A stretch of DNA of 5,757 nucleotides from Geminicoccaceae bacterium (GTDB taxonomy: Bacteria > Pseudomonadota > Alphaproteobacteria > Geminicoccales > Geminicoccaceae): positions 12,115-17,871 of the forward strand of contig JAGREZ010000147.1 in the NCBI GenBank assembly GCA_020446285.1. Direction: 5' to 3'. A program made the translations under genes and the position numbers. Within the stretch, counting starts at the first letter, position 1. Each line of letters starts with the position of its first letter. A model generated the notes under the pieces. The model made no database searches and was not told the DNA's origin. It saw nothing but the letters and a program-made list of their open reading frames with translations. Positions 1 through 5,757 of this stretch are shown in pieces.

Positions 1-35
1 GCCCGGCATGAGCCGGCATAGCCCCGAGACAACCC

Positions 36-1514
36 ATGGCACATGCACGGCAGACCTATGGCGACAGCGAGCCGGCCTCCATGCTTCCGCCGCTCATGTT
101 CGTGCCATGGCTCGTCCTCGGCGCGACCTATGGCCTTCTCAGCTCGCCCACGCCCGACCGGTTCGGCGCGGGTGAGGTCCTGGTTGGCGGGCTCCTGATC
201 GCGACGGTCGGCCTGCGGGCCCTGCACAAGCTCGCATCGCTCGCCATCCCCGGCGGCATCGGGCGGGATCGCGGCATCGCCGACCTGATGGTGGTGGTGC
301 TCGTCCTGGTGGTCCCGCTCGCCACGGGCTTTCTTCGCGGCAACCGCGTCGAGGACATGGTCCGCGATCTCGTCCCGGCGGTCTATTTCCTCGTGCCGCT
401 GATGGTCGTCACCGGCGCCGCCACCCCCTCTTGGCTGGTGCCGGCACTCGCCTCCGCGCTCCTGGTCGCGGGCAGCGGATTTGCCACCCGACACCTGCTG
501 TCGGGCGATTTCGCACTGAACACGTTCGGCGAACAGACCTATTTCGGCTCCATCGACTATTTCGTGCTCGATCCCGCGGTCCTGTTCACGGGCGCCTTCG
601 GTCTGGCACTTTTCGTCATGGCGATCATCGAGAGCCGTTCTCCGGTACTGATCCTCGCCGGAGCCTGTCTCGCCACGGTCCCGGCGGTCGCCATAGGTGC
701 GACCGTCATCCGCTCGCAGATCGCGGTGCTCGTGATCGTCGGCCTCTTCTGCATGGGGCGCTCGTTCCGCATTTCACTCGCGACGCTCTTCGGCATGGCA
801 CTCGCACTCTCGGCGCTCGTGGCGGGCTATGCCGTCTTCGGTGACAGGCTTGCCGGACTTGTGGAACTGATCGGACACAAGCAGCAGGCCGTCGGCCTCG
901 CCAATGGCCGCGAACTGGAGATCCGGGCGGTCTGGTCGGAGATGACGGCCGGCTACGATCTCTTCCTCTTCGGCAAGGGCTGGGGCGGCACGATCGTGCA
1001 TCCACTCGGGCTTGCGGGGCAGGAGTGGCGGTTCGTCCACATCTTCCCCTTCTACCTGCTCATGAAGGTCGGTCTTGCCGGGAGCATCCTGCTCGTACCG
1101 CTCCTGCTGCGCCTTGCCGGGACCGCGCGCTTCCTGCTCGTCTCGCCGGAGGTGCCGCTCACCGAACGGGCCATGGCACTCGGCTGCATCGCCTCGCTTT
1201 CGATCAATCTCACGGTCAGCGCCGGTTTCAAGATGCTGGGTCTCGGACTCGTCATGGCACTGCTGCTGGCACTCTTCGCCCGGCGCCGGTCCGCACTTGC
1301 TCCTGATCGGCCGCCCGTCCTGCCGGACCCGGCCGGGCCGAAGGAAGCGGCACCGGACCGGGCTCGGGCGCGACCACCACGGCGGATCGTTCCGCAAGTT
1401 CCGCCTCGATCAGCCTTGCATCCACCAGAAAGCGATACCAGAACCCCTGCAGGAAATGGAACACCGCACCCTCGCGTCCGTCGAGGAAACCGAGCTGCAC
1501 GAAATAGCGCATGA
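36..1514 (+). CDS. O-antigen ligase / Wzy polymerase-like polytopic membrane protein
   Basis: The predicted 492-residue protein is strongly hydrophobic to about residue 414, with roughly ten to twelve membrane segments (for example near 17-36, 45-61, 81-100, 112-130, 133-148, 181-199, 203-225, 229-241, 247-268, 333-360 and 378-414). A longer soluble stretch at about 269-332 contains GRELEIRAVW (291-300) and FGKGWGG (312-318), followed by a His-containing helix starting VHIFPFYLL (334-342) and KVGLAG (344-349). This order (Arg-rich helix, glycine turn, then His plus hydrophobic helix ending G-L-x-G) is typical of the Wzy_C/O-antigen ligase fold, whose members polymerise or transfer lipid-linked glycans in the periplasm. 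The ATG at 36 has only a weak ribosome-binding site; the in-frame ATG at 81 is an alternative. Residues after about 415 are Pro/Arg-rich, low in complexity and antisense to the end of the convergent glycosyltransferase, so the tail may be non-functional read-through. Whether it is a ligase or a polymerase cannot be told from sequence. Confidence 0.72.
   Translation: MAHARQTYGDSEPASMLPPLMFVPWLVLGATYGLLSSPTPDRFGAGEVLVGGLLIATVGLRALHKLASLAIPGGIGRDRGIADLMVVVLVLVVPLATGFLRGNRVEDMVRDLVPAVYFLVPLMVVTGAATPSWLVPALASALLVAGSGFATRHLLSGDFALNTFGEQTYFGSIDYFVLDPAVLFTGAFGLALFVMAIIESRSPVLILAGACLATVPAVAIGATVIRSQIAVLVIVGLFCMGRSFRISLATLFGMALALSALVAGYAVFGDRLAGLVELIGHKQQAVGLANGRELEIRAVWSEMTAGYDLFLFGKGWGGTIVHPLGLAGQEWRFVHIFPFYLLMKVGLAGSILLVPLLLRLAGTARFLLVSPEVPLTERAMALGCIASLSINLTVSAGFKMLGLGLVMALLLALFARRRSALAPDRPPVLPDPAGPKEAAPDRARARPPRRIVPQVPPRSALHPPESDTRTPAGNGTPHPRVRRGNRAARNSA
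1252..1514. other. Antisense tail-to-tail overlap of two convergent genes
   Basis: The membrane protein (stop TGA 1512-1514, +) and the glycosyltransferase (stop TGA at 1254-1252, -) overlap by 263 bp. The membrane protein's hydrophobic core ends near 1277 and the glycosyltransferase's family-like core ends near 1399. Between these points both frames encode Pro/Arg/Ala-rich sequence, and each tail continues into the other gene's conserved end. First codon positions of the two frames are paired. No T-run terminator is visible; a CCCGGCCGGG palindrome at 1328-1337 is the only compact symmetry. Confidence 0.7.
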
Positions 1515-2241
1515 ACCAGTAGGCCGCGGCCCGCCACAGACGCGGTGCCCTTGAATAGATCCGCTCCTTGGCCCAGCGGCGACGCCCGGCCTGTCCGGCG
1601 ATGCCGGTGCTGCGCCCGCCCCGTTCCATTGCCAGCAGTTCGCGCACCTCGCGCGCCGCATACCCCTCATGCTTGATCGTCCAGAATCCGAGACCCTTCA
1701 TGTTCTCGTCGATGATGTCGTTGGCCAGACGCCGGACCCGCCCGCTCTCGAGGATCATGTGCTCGTCCATCCCCCGCGGCTCGCAATGGGCCGTGCCGGT
1801 GCGCCACAACCGCAGGAGCCATGTTGGATAGTAACCGCCATGGCGGATCCATCGCCCCCAGAAATGAACGCGTCGCTTCACGAGCAGCCCGTTCACGTCA
1901 CCGGCGATCTTCGGCAGCACCCGCTGCAGCTCCTCGACGAGCTCCGGGGTCAGCCGCTCGTCGGCGTCGAGGCGCATGCACCAGGCGCTCCGGCATCCGA
2001 TCTCGCCGATCTCGCCAATCGCCCGGTTGAGCTGGTCGGCATGATTCGTCCAGCCGCGAAGCAGGATGTTGCAGCCATGCGCGCGGGCGATCTCCACCGT
2101 ACGATCGGTGCTGCCCGAATCGACGACCCAGATGTCGGCATCCAGCGGTGCCAGACTGGCGAGCGCATGGACGAGGTTTTTCTCCTCGTCGCGGGTGAGT
2201 ATGATGACGGTGAGCAGGGGGGGTAACGTGGATTCAATCAT
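1252..2241 (-). CDS. Family 2 glycosyltransferase, WaaE/KdtX-like
   Basis: The 329-residue protein starts with a GT-A nucleotide-binding half: LTVIILTRDEEKNL (10-23), VVDSGSTDRT (39-48) and the metal-binding LDADE (91-95; D92 and D94 form the DxD motif). The second half carries features of the WaaE/KdtX-like branch, which adds sugars to lipopolysaccharide core or other surface glycans at the cytoplasmic face: HGGYYPTWLLRLWR (134-147), RGMDEHM (156-162), KGLGFWTIKHEGYA (182-195) and a C-terminal amphipathic block RYFVQLGFLDGREG (245-258) plus FWYRFLVDARLIEAE (267-281). Residues 282-329 are Pro/Arg/Ala-rich and overlap the last membrane segment and tail of the convergent membrane protein, so the functional protein probably ends near 285. 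The start is firm: an in-frame TAA lies at 2262-2260 and no other ATG, GTG or TTG lies between it and the ATG at 2241. No Shine-Dalgarno sequence precedes it. Donor and acceptor sugars are unknown. Confidence 0.9.
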   Translation of the reverse strand: MIESTLPPLLTVIILTRDEEKNLVHALASLAPLDADIWVVDSGSTDRTVEIARAHGCNILLRGWTNHADQLNRAIGEIGEIGCRSAWCMRLDADERLTPELVEELQRVLPKIAGDVNGLLVKRRVHFWGRWIRHGGYYPTWLLRLWRTGTAHCEPRGMDEHMILESGRVRRLANDIIDENMKGLGFWTIKHEGYAAREVRELLAMERGGRSTGIAGQAGRRRWAKERIYSRAPRLWRAAAYWFMRYFVQLGFLDGREGAVFHFLQGFWYRFLVDARLIEAELAERSAVVVAPEPGPVPLPSARPGPAGRAADQEQVRTGAGRRVPAAVP

Positions 2242-2268
2242 GAGTTGAGTATATTCAACTTATGATTG
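2235..2268. promoter_or_regulatory. 34-bp near-perfect palindrome at divergent start region (candidate operator)
   Basis: Arms 2235-2248 and 2255-2268 match in 13 of 14 positions around a six-base centre GTATAT; the core reads AGTTGAGTATATTCAACT (2243-2260), of TTGA-N6-TCAA form. It is AT-rich in a GC-rich neighbourhood and lies between two divergent genes, covering the glycosyltransferase start codon. This is the size and symmetry expected of a binding site for a dimeric repressor, and MarR-type operators often share the TTGA-N6-TCAA form. That family assignment is an analogy only. No regulator gene is in the window. As RNA the same sequence could fold into a start-codon-sequestering hairpin. 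Confidence 0.6.
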
Positions 2269-2279
2269 CTTTTCCACAA
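2248..2279 (-). promoter_or_regulatory. Candidate promoter for the glycosyltransferase gene
   Basis: On the minus strand TATACT (2253-2248) resembles a -10 box and ends six bases before the ATG at 2241, so transcription would begin at or next to the start codon. This fits the absence of any Shine-Dalgarno sequence and would make the mRNA leaderless. A possible -35, TTGTGG (2279-2274), is separated by a long 20-base spacer, so the match is weak. The mirror sequence TATATT (2250-2255) on the plus strand is a comparable -10 candidate for the CoA ligase gene. Confidence 0.35.
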
Positions 2280-2327
2280 GATCCGGCGATCTGCATCCGG
2301 ACTGTCATCGAAGGGGGCAAACCTTGA
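2262..2327 (+). CDS. Possible 21-codon leader peptide ahead of the CoA ligase
   Basis: An ATG at 2262 opens a 21-codon frame beginning MIAFPQDPAIC and ending with TGA at 2325-2327, which overlaps the TTG start of the CoA ligase by two bases. The ATG is the exact mirror image, in the 34-bp palindrome, of the glycosyltransferase ATG on the other strand. It has no Shine-Dalgarno sequence, but a plus-strand TATATT lies seven bases upstream, so a leaderless start is possible. Stop/start overlap would allow translational coupling. Such a short frame can arise by chance, especially as the palindrome forces an ATG here, so this is a candidate only. Confidence 0.25.
   Translation: MIAFPQDPAICIRTVIEGGKP
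2311..2317 (+). promoter_or_regulatory. Ribosome-binding site of the CoA ligase (decides the TTG start)
   Basis: The purine tract AAGGGGG is followed by six bases and then TTG at 2324. It is the best Shine-Dalgarno match near the gene's beginning and is well placed for the TTG rather than for the ATG at 2339. Confidence 0.65.
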
Positions 2328-3826
2328 ACGTAGCGCACATGTTCGAACGAAACGCGCTTCGAAGCGGCGCGGAACCGGGCGTGGCCATCGGCGGCGAGAC
2401 CTTCTGCAGCCATGCCCTGCTGGCCGGTCGCGCGGCGCGGCTGGGTGGCTGGATGCGTTCGCGTGCCGGGCTCGAACCCGGCGCACGGGTCGCCATCATC
2501 CTCACCAACCGCGCCGAATATATCGAAACAGCACTCGCCTGCTGGTGGGCCGGCCTCGCCGCGGTTCCGGTCAATGCCAGACTCCACCCGCACGAACTCG
2601 CATTTGCCATCGCGCACAGCGAGGCCGGCCTCGTGGTGAGCGAGGAGAGGTTCACAGCCAGCCTCGATTGCGCCTGCCGGGTCCTGACGGTCGACGCTGC
2701 GGATTATCGCCATGCCCTCGAGGCCGACCCCATCGCGCTCATGCCCCGCGATCAGGACGATCTCGCCTGGCTCTTCTATACGAGCGGCACGACCGGCCGG
2801 CCCAAGGGGGCGATGATCACCCACGGCAATATCCGGGCGATGACCTATTCCTATTTCATCGACATCGACACGATCGGCGAAGGCGACGCGATCTTCCACG
2901 CCGCCCCCCTTTCGCACGGATCCGGGCTCTACATGTTCCCGCATGCGGCCAGGGGTGCTGTACAGGTCGTGCCGGAGAGCGGCGGCTTCGATCCGCTGGA
3001 GATCGAACACGGCATCGCCCGCCGGCCCGGCACGACGATGTTCGCCGCACCGACCATGGTCAAGCGCCTCACCCGCCATGTCCGCGAGCACGGCGGTGAC
3101 TGGCGCAATCTCAAGACGGTCGTCTATGGTGGTGCGCCCATGTATCTCGCCGATCTCGACGAGGCGCACGCGACCTTCGGCCACCGCTTCGCGCAGCTCT
3201 ACGGCCAGGGCGAAAGCCCCATGACGATCACGGCCCTGGACAAGGCGGCCCACGCCAATACCGGCCACCCGCGCTATCGCGAGCGGCTGCAGTCGGCAGG
3301 AACCGCGCAGACCGTGGTCGAGGTGAGGATCGGTGATGCGCAGGGTCTGGCGCTACCCAAAGGCGAACGCGGCGAGATCATGGCGCGCGGTGCCTCCGTC
3401 GTCCCCGGCTACTGGCGCGATCCGGAAGCGACGCGGCGCACCATGGGCGATGGCTGGCTGCGGACGGGCGATGTCGGCGAGATGGACGAGGACGGATTCG
3501 TCACCCTCAAGGATCGCTCGAAGGATCTCATCATCTCCGGCGGCACCAATGTCTATCCACGCGAGGTCGAGGAAGTGCTGCTGCGCCATGCGGGCATCCG
3601 CGAGGTCTCGGTGATCGGCATTCCCGATCCGGAATGGGGTGAGCGCATTGTCGCATGTATCGTCGAGGCATCGCCGACGGAGGATTGCGAACTCGACCGG
3701 CATTGCCTCGATCACATCGCCCGGTTCAAGCGCCCGAAGACATATCTCAGGCTCACCGGGCTGCCGAAAAACAATTACGGCAAGGTGTTGAAGACGGAGC
3801 TTCGCGCGCGTTTCGCGGAAACCTGA
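2324..3826 (+). CDS. AMP-forming acyl/aryl-acid:CoA ligase (ANL superfamily)
   Basis: This 500-residue protein has the full set of class I adenylate-forming motifs. The phosphate loop is YTSGTTGRPKG (152-162). YGGAPM precedes the A5-type motif YGQGES (293-298, with E297 in the metal/ATP position). WLRTGDVG includes ATP-ribose-binding D383, and the hinge region reads DRSKDLIISGGTNVYP. The C-terminal subdomain ends with PKNNYGKVLK, where K487 is the expected catalytic lysine. Family enzymes activate a carboxylic acid with ATP to an acyl-AMP and transfer it to CoA or another thiol in the cytoplasm. Length and intact motifs indicate an active enzyme, but the acid cannot be read from sequence. The TTG start at 2324 is supported by a strong Shine-Dalgarno tract AAGGGGG at 2311-2317, six bases upstream; the in-frame ATG at 2339 is a weaker option because nothing comparable precedes it. 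The gene is divergent from the glycosyltransferase and upstream of the ABC exporter on the same strand, suggesting, without proof, a role in acylating or otherwise decorating the surface glycan. Confidence 0.9.
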   Translation: MNVAHMFERNALRSGAEPGVAIGGETFCSHALLAGRAARLGGWMRSRAGLEPGARVAIILTNRAEYIETALACWWAGLAAVPVNARLHPHELAFAIAHSEAGLVVSEERFTASLDCACRVLTVDAADYRHALEADPIALMPRDQDDLAWLFYTSGTTGRPKGAMITHGNIRAMTYSYFIDIDTIGEGDAIFHAAPLSHGSGLYMFPHAARGAVQVVPESGGFDPLEIEHGIARRPGTTMFAAPTMVKRLTRHVREHGGDWRNLKTVVYGGAPMYLADLDEAHATFGHRFAQLYGQGESPMTITALDKAAHANTGHPRYRERLQSAGTAQTVVEVRIGDAQGLALPKGERGEIMARGASVVPGYWRDPEATRRTMGDGWLRTGDVGEMDEDGFVTLKDRSKDLIISGGTNVYPREVEEVLLRHAGIREVSVIGIPDPEWGERIVACIVEASPTEDCELDRHCLDHIARFKRPKTYLRLTGLPKNNYGKVLKTELRARFAET

Positions 3827-3875
3827 TCGCAACCCCCGGCTTGTTGCATCGGCACCGATCCTGTATCCGGCCTCG

Positions 3876-3965
3876 TGGTGGATCAAATGATCCCGACATT
3901 TGAATGTAATAACCGCGCCCTTGCCTCGTCGGCTGCGGGATTCAAATGTCGGGTTCGATCCACCA
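3876..3965. repeat. Long imperfect inverted repeat (hairpin) between CoA ligase and ABC genes
   Basis: The left arm TGGTGGATC (3876-3884) plus CCCGACATTTGAAT (3892-3905) pairs with ATTCAAATGTCGGG (3940-3953) plus GATCCACCA (3957-3965). This gives 14 and 9 perfect pairs joined by AAA against TTC (two pairs, one mismatch) and a four-base TGAT bulge on the left. CCGC (3913-3916) and GCGG (3935-3938) can extend the stem inward. The extra TGAT makes a small palindrome GATCAAATGATC (3881-3892) that the right arm lacks. No T-run follows, so it is not a standard intrinsic terminator. It could be an attenuator, an mRNA-stabilising hairpin, an operator pair or a small mobile-element relic; no target-site duplication is evident. 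Confidence 0.7.
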
Positions 3966-3980
3966 GCAGCGCCCATTTTC

Positions 3981-3985
3981 GAGGA
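3981..3985 (+). promoter_or_regulatory. Ribosome-binding site of the ABC exporter (supports the ATG at 3990)
   Basis: GAGGA lies four bases before ATG 3990. Together with the 582-residue length it yields, this favours the ATG over the upstream in-frame TTG at 3900, which sits within the left arm of the inverted repeat and has no purine-rich site ahead of it. Confidence 0.55.
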
Positions 3986-3989
3986 ATTC

Positions 3990-5738
3990 ATGCGCGGTCT
4001 GATCGGCATCTTCTTTTCGACCAACCCGACGCGGGCCTGGGCGGTACTTGCCTGTCTGGTTTTCGCCAACCTGATCGAGGGGCTTGGCCTCGCCACGCTG
4101 CTGCCGATCGTGACGGTCGCCACCGGTCAGGGCGACGCCGGATCGCCCGCCCACGGCATCGTCACCGGCATCATCGACGGGCTCGGGCTTTCCGTCGAAC
4201 TGGCGCCGCTGCTGCTGCTGATGGTAGGCACGCTGGTCTTCAAGTCCCTGCTCACGCTGGCGGCCATGTCCTTTGTCGGCTTCACCTCGGCCGAGGTCGC
4301 GAGCGATCTCCGCCGCGACGTCGTGCGCAATCTCATGCGGGTGCGCTGGCGCTATTTCATCCGTCAGCCGAGCGGCCGGATCACCACGGTCGTCAGCAAC
4401 GACGCCACCCGCGCGGCGGAAGCCTATGTGCTGGCCGCCACCTTCCTCGCCTTTGCCGCACAGTCCGTGGTGTTCGCCATCGTCGCACTCGTCGTCTCGT
4501 GGAAACTGGCGCTCGTCGCCTTCGCCATGGGACTGGTGATGATCGTCGCGATGCACTCGCTCGTGCGGCTCGCCAAACGCTCCGGCTTCGCCCAGACCCG
4601 GCGCACCCGCGATCTCCTCATCTTCCTCTCGGATACGCTGAGCAATCTCAAGCTCATCCGCGCGATGGACCGTCAGGCACCGTTCGCGGCATTGCTCGAC
4701 AAGAAGATCCGCGCCGTCCGCAAGGCGCTGCGCCGGCAGGTGATCGCGCGCGAAGCCGTCGCCAACCTGCAGGACGCGGTGATGGCGATCTTTCTCGGCA
4801 CCGGCTTCTATGTACTTTCGACGACCTTCGACGTCCCGCTTTCCGAACTGCTGGTCTCCGGCGTCATCGTCGCACGCACGGTGCAGACCGTGGCGAAACT
4901 GCAGAAGGCCTACCAGAAGGCCCTCCTGGTCGAGAGCGCCTTCTGGTCGGCACGCGAGCTGATCGACGAGACGGCGGCCGATTTCGAGCCCAATCCCGGC
5001 ACGGCGCCCGCCACCTTCGAGCGGCTCATAAGCTTCAGGGACGTCCAGTTCGCGCACAGCGAGCGCCCCGTCCTGCGCGGCATCGACCTCGATGTGAAGG
5101 CGCATGAACTCACCGTGCTCACCGGCCCGTCGGGCGGCGGCAAGACGACCATCATCGATCTGCTTCTCGGGCTCCATCAGTCACGCACCGGCGACATTCT
5201 CATCGATGACAGGCCGCTCGAAGACATCGACCTGAACAGCTGGCGCCGTCTGGTCGGCTATGTTCCGCAGGATGTGGTGCTGCTGCATGACTCGATAAGG
5301 GAAAATCTCACTCTCGGCGACGACATTCCGGACGAACGTCTGTGGCGGGTCCTCGCCTTGTCAGGTGTCGACGAATTCGTCCGTTCGCTGCCGGGCGGCC
5401 TCGAGGAAGTCGTCGGCGAGCGCGGCGGACGCCTCTCCGGCGGCCAGCGCCAGCGTCTGGCACTTGCCCGCGCGCTGGTCCACCAACCCCGTCTCCTCAT
5501 TCTCGACGAGGTCACGAGCGCCCTCGACCCCGCCACCGCGATTGCCATCGCCGGCGAAATCCGCCGCCTCTCCCGTGACATCGCCGTTCTCACCATCAGC
5601 CACCGCCACGAACTCCTCGATGTCGCCGACAGGATCTATGTGGTGGAGGACGGAAAGGCGCGGGTAAAGGAAACGGTCAGCGAACAGAACGAAATCACCG
5701 TCCCCCCCTCCCGTACGGAAGCCCCGCCGCAAAACTAA
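3990..5738 (+). CDS. ABC exporter half-transporter (fused membrane and ATPase domains), MsbA-type
   Basis: Read from the ATG at 3990 the protein has 582 residues, the usual size of an MsbA-like exporter with one membrane domain and one ATPase domain that works as a homodimer. Six hydrophobic segments lie at about 16-41, 71-93, 145-169, 172-188, 261-280 and 283-300. The ATPase domain has Walker A GPSGGGKTT (379-387), a Q-loop in GYVPQDVVLL, signature LSGGQRQRLALARAL (from 482), Walker B LLILDEVTSALD (catalytic E507) and the H-loop ISHRH (H538), so it looks catalytically intact. Such proteins move lipid A, lipid-linked oligosaccharides, glycolipids or peptides from the cytoplasmic leaflet outward; the neighbouring glycosyltransferase and O-antigen ligase-like genes favour a glycolipid or lipid-linked glycan. 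The frame is open back to a TTG at 3900, which would add 30 residues, but these are encoded in and beside a long inverted repeat and are not family-like, whereas the ATG has GAGGA at 3981-3985. The short C-terminal tail is Pro/Glu-rich. It may be cotranscribed with the CoA ligase across a 163-bp gap. Confidence 0.9.
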   Translation: MRGLIGIFFSTNPTRAWAVLACLVFANLIEGLGLATLLPIVTVATGQGDAGSPAHGIVTGIIDGLGLSVELAPLLLLMVGTLVFKSLLTLAAMSFVGFTSAEVASDLRRDVVRNLMRVRWRYFIRQPSGRITTVVSNDATRAAEAYVLAATFLAFAAQSVVFAIVALVVSWKLALVAFAMGLVMIVAMHSLVRLAKRSGFAQTRRTRDLLIFLSDTLSNLKLIRAMDRQAPFAALLDKKIRAVRKALRRQVIAREAVANLQDAVMAIFLGTGFYVLSTTFDVPLSELLVSGVIVARTVQTVAKLQKAYQKALLVESAFWSARELIDETAADFEPNPGTAPATFERLISFRDVQFAHSERPVLRGIDLDVKAHELTVLTGPSGGGKTTIIDLLLGLHQSRTGDILIDDRPLEDIDLNSWRRLVGYVPQDVVLLHDSIRENLTLGDDIPDERLWRVLALSGVDEFVRSLPGGLEEVVGERGGRLSGGQRQRLALARALVHQPRLLILDEVTSALDPATAIAIAGEIRRLSRDIAVLTISHRHELLDVADRIYVVEDGKARVKETVSEQNEITVPPSRTEAPPQN

Positions 5739-5757
5739 CGGCCATCGGGTCGAGGTA

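Noticed and set aside
3..19. Two copies of CCGGCAT ten bases apart near the left edge
   Set aside because: The repeat is too short and too close to the window edge to be assigned any meaning.
1328..1337. CCCGGCCGGG as a bidirectional terminator in the convergent overlap
   Set aside because: It is short, has no loop or T-tract, and such GC palindromes are frequent in this composition.
774..1397. Long open frame antisense to the membrane protein
   Set aside because: Its product is highly charged and low in complexity with no recognisable motif, and it lies opposite a clear multi-membrane protein. Open antisense frames are common in GC-rich DNA.
2255..3268. 337-codon frame antisense to the CoA ligase
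   Set aside because: The opposite strand carries an unbroken set of adenylate-forming enzyme motifs. The antisense product has shadow-like composition and no domain signature.
3848..3859. ATCGG-CA-CCGAT after the CoA ligase stop, as a terminator
   Set aside because: A two-base loop cannot form a stable hairpin and no T-run follows.
3952..3961. GGTTCGATCC followed by ACCA, resembling the T-arm and 3' end of a tRNA
   Set aside because: No pairing T-stem, acceptor stem, anticodon arm or D-arm can be drawn around it; the bases are explained as part of the right arm of the inverted repeat.
3353..4123. Antisense frame spanning the ligase-exporter gap
   Set aside because: It runs through the 3' end of the ligase, the hairpin and the exporter start with no motif, and is best seen as an open shadow frame.
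3942..5177. 411-codon frame antisense to the ABC exporter
   Set aside because: It is His/Asp/Glu/Arg-rich with no recognisable fold, and the plus strand encodes a complete exporter with all ATPase motifs.

Overview
The window is a GC-rich, gene-dense stretch of about 5.8 kb. Strong G/C preference at third codon positions, TTG start use and the protein families suggest an alphaproteobacterium or a similar high-GC Gram-negative. That placement is an inference from composition and gene style, not from a marker gene. The content looks like part of a locus that builds and exports a cell-surface polysaccharide or glycolipid.

Layout: bases 1-35 lie upstream of the first gene and hold stop triplets at 9-11 and 19-21, so an upstream gene may end there, but this cannot be shown. 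Gene 1 (36-1514, +) is a polytopic membrane protein of the O-antigen ligase/Wzy polymerase type. It converges on, and overlaps tail to tail by 263 bp, gene 2 (1252-2241, -), a family 2 glycosyltransferase of the WaaE/KdtX type. Gene 2 diverges from gene 3 (2324-3826, +), an AMP-forming acyl/aryl-acid:CoA ligase with all core motifs intact. The 82-bp divergent spacer is AT-rich and carries a 34-bp near-perfect palindrome. The palindrome covers the glycosyltransferase start codon and places a mirror-image ATG on the other strand. Gene 4 (3990-5738, +) is an MsbA-type ABC exporter half-transporter. It is separated from gene 3 by 163 bp that contain a long imperfect inverted repeat (3876-3965).

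Working model (inference): the glycosyltransferase extends a glycan, the ABC exporter flips or exports a lipid-linked intermediate, and the O-antigen ligase-like protein polymerises or transfers it on the periplasmic side. The CoA ligase would supply an activated acid for decorating the glycan or its lipid, but no acyltransferase, acyl carrier protein or regulator is visible here.

The least explained parts are three non-coding or overlapping structures: the palindromic divergent control region with an apparently leaderless glycosyltransferase start and a 21-codon mini-ORF, the long hairpin before the ABC gene, and the antisense tail overlap of genes 1 and 2. The protein families themselves are familiar.
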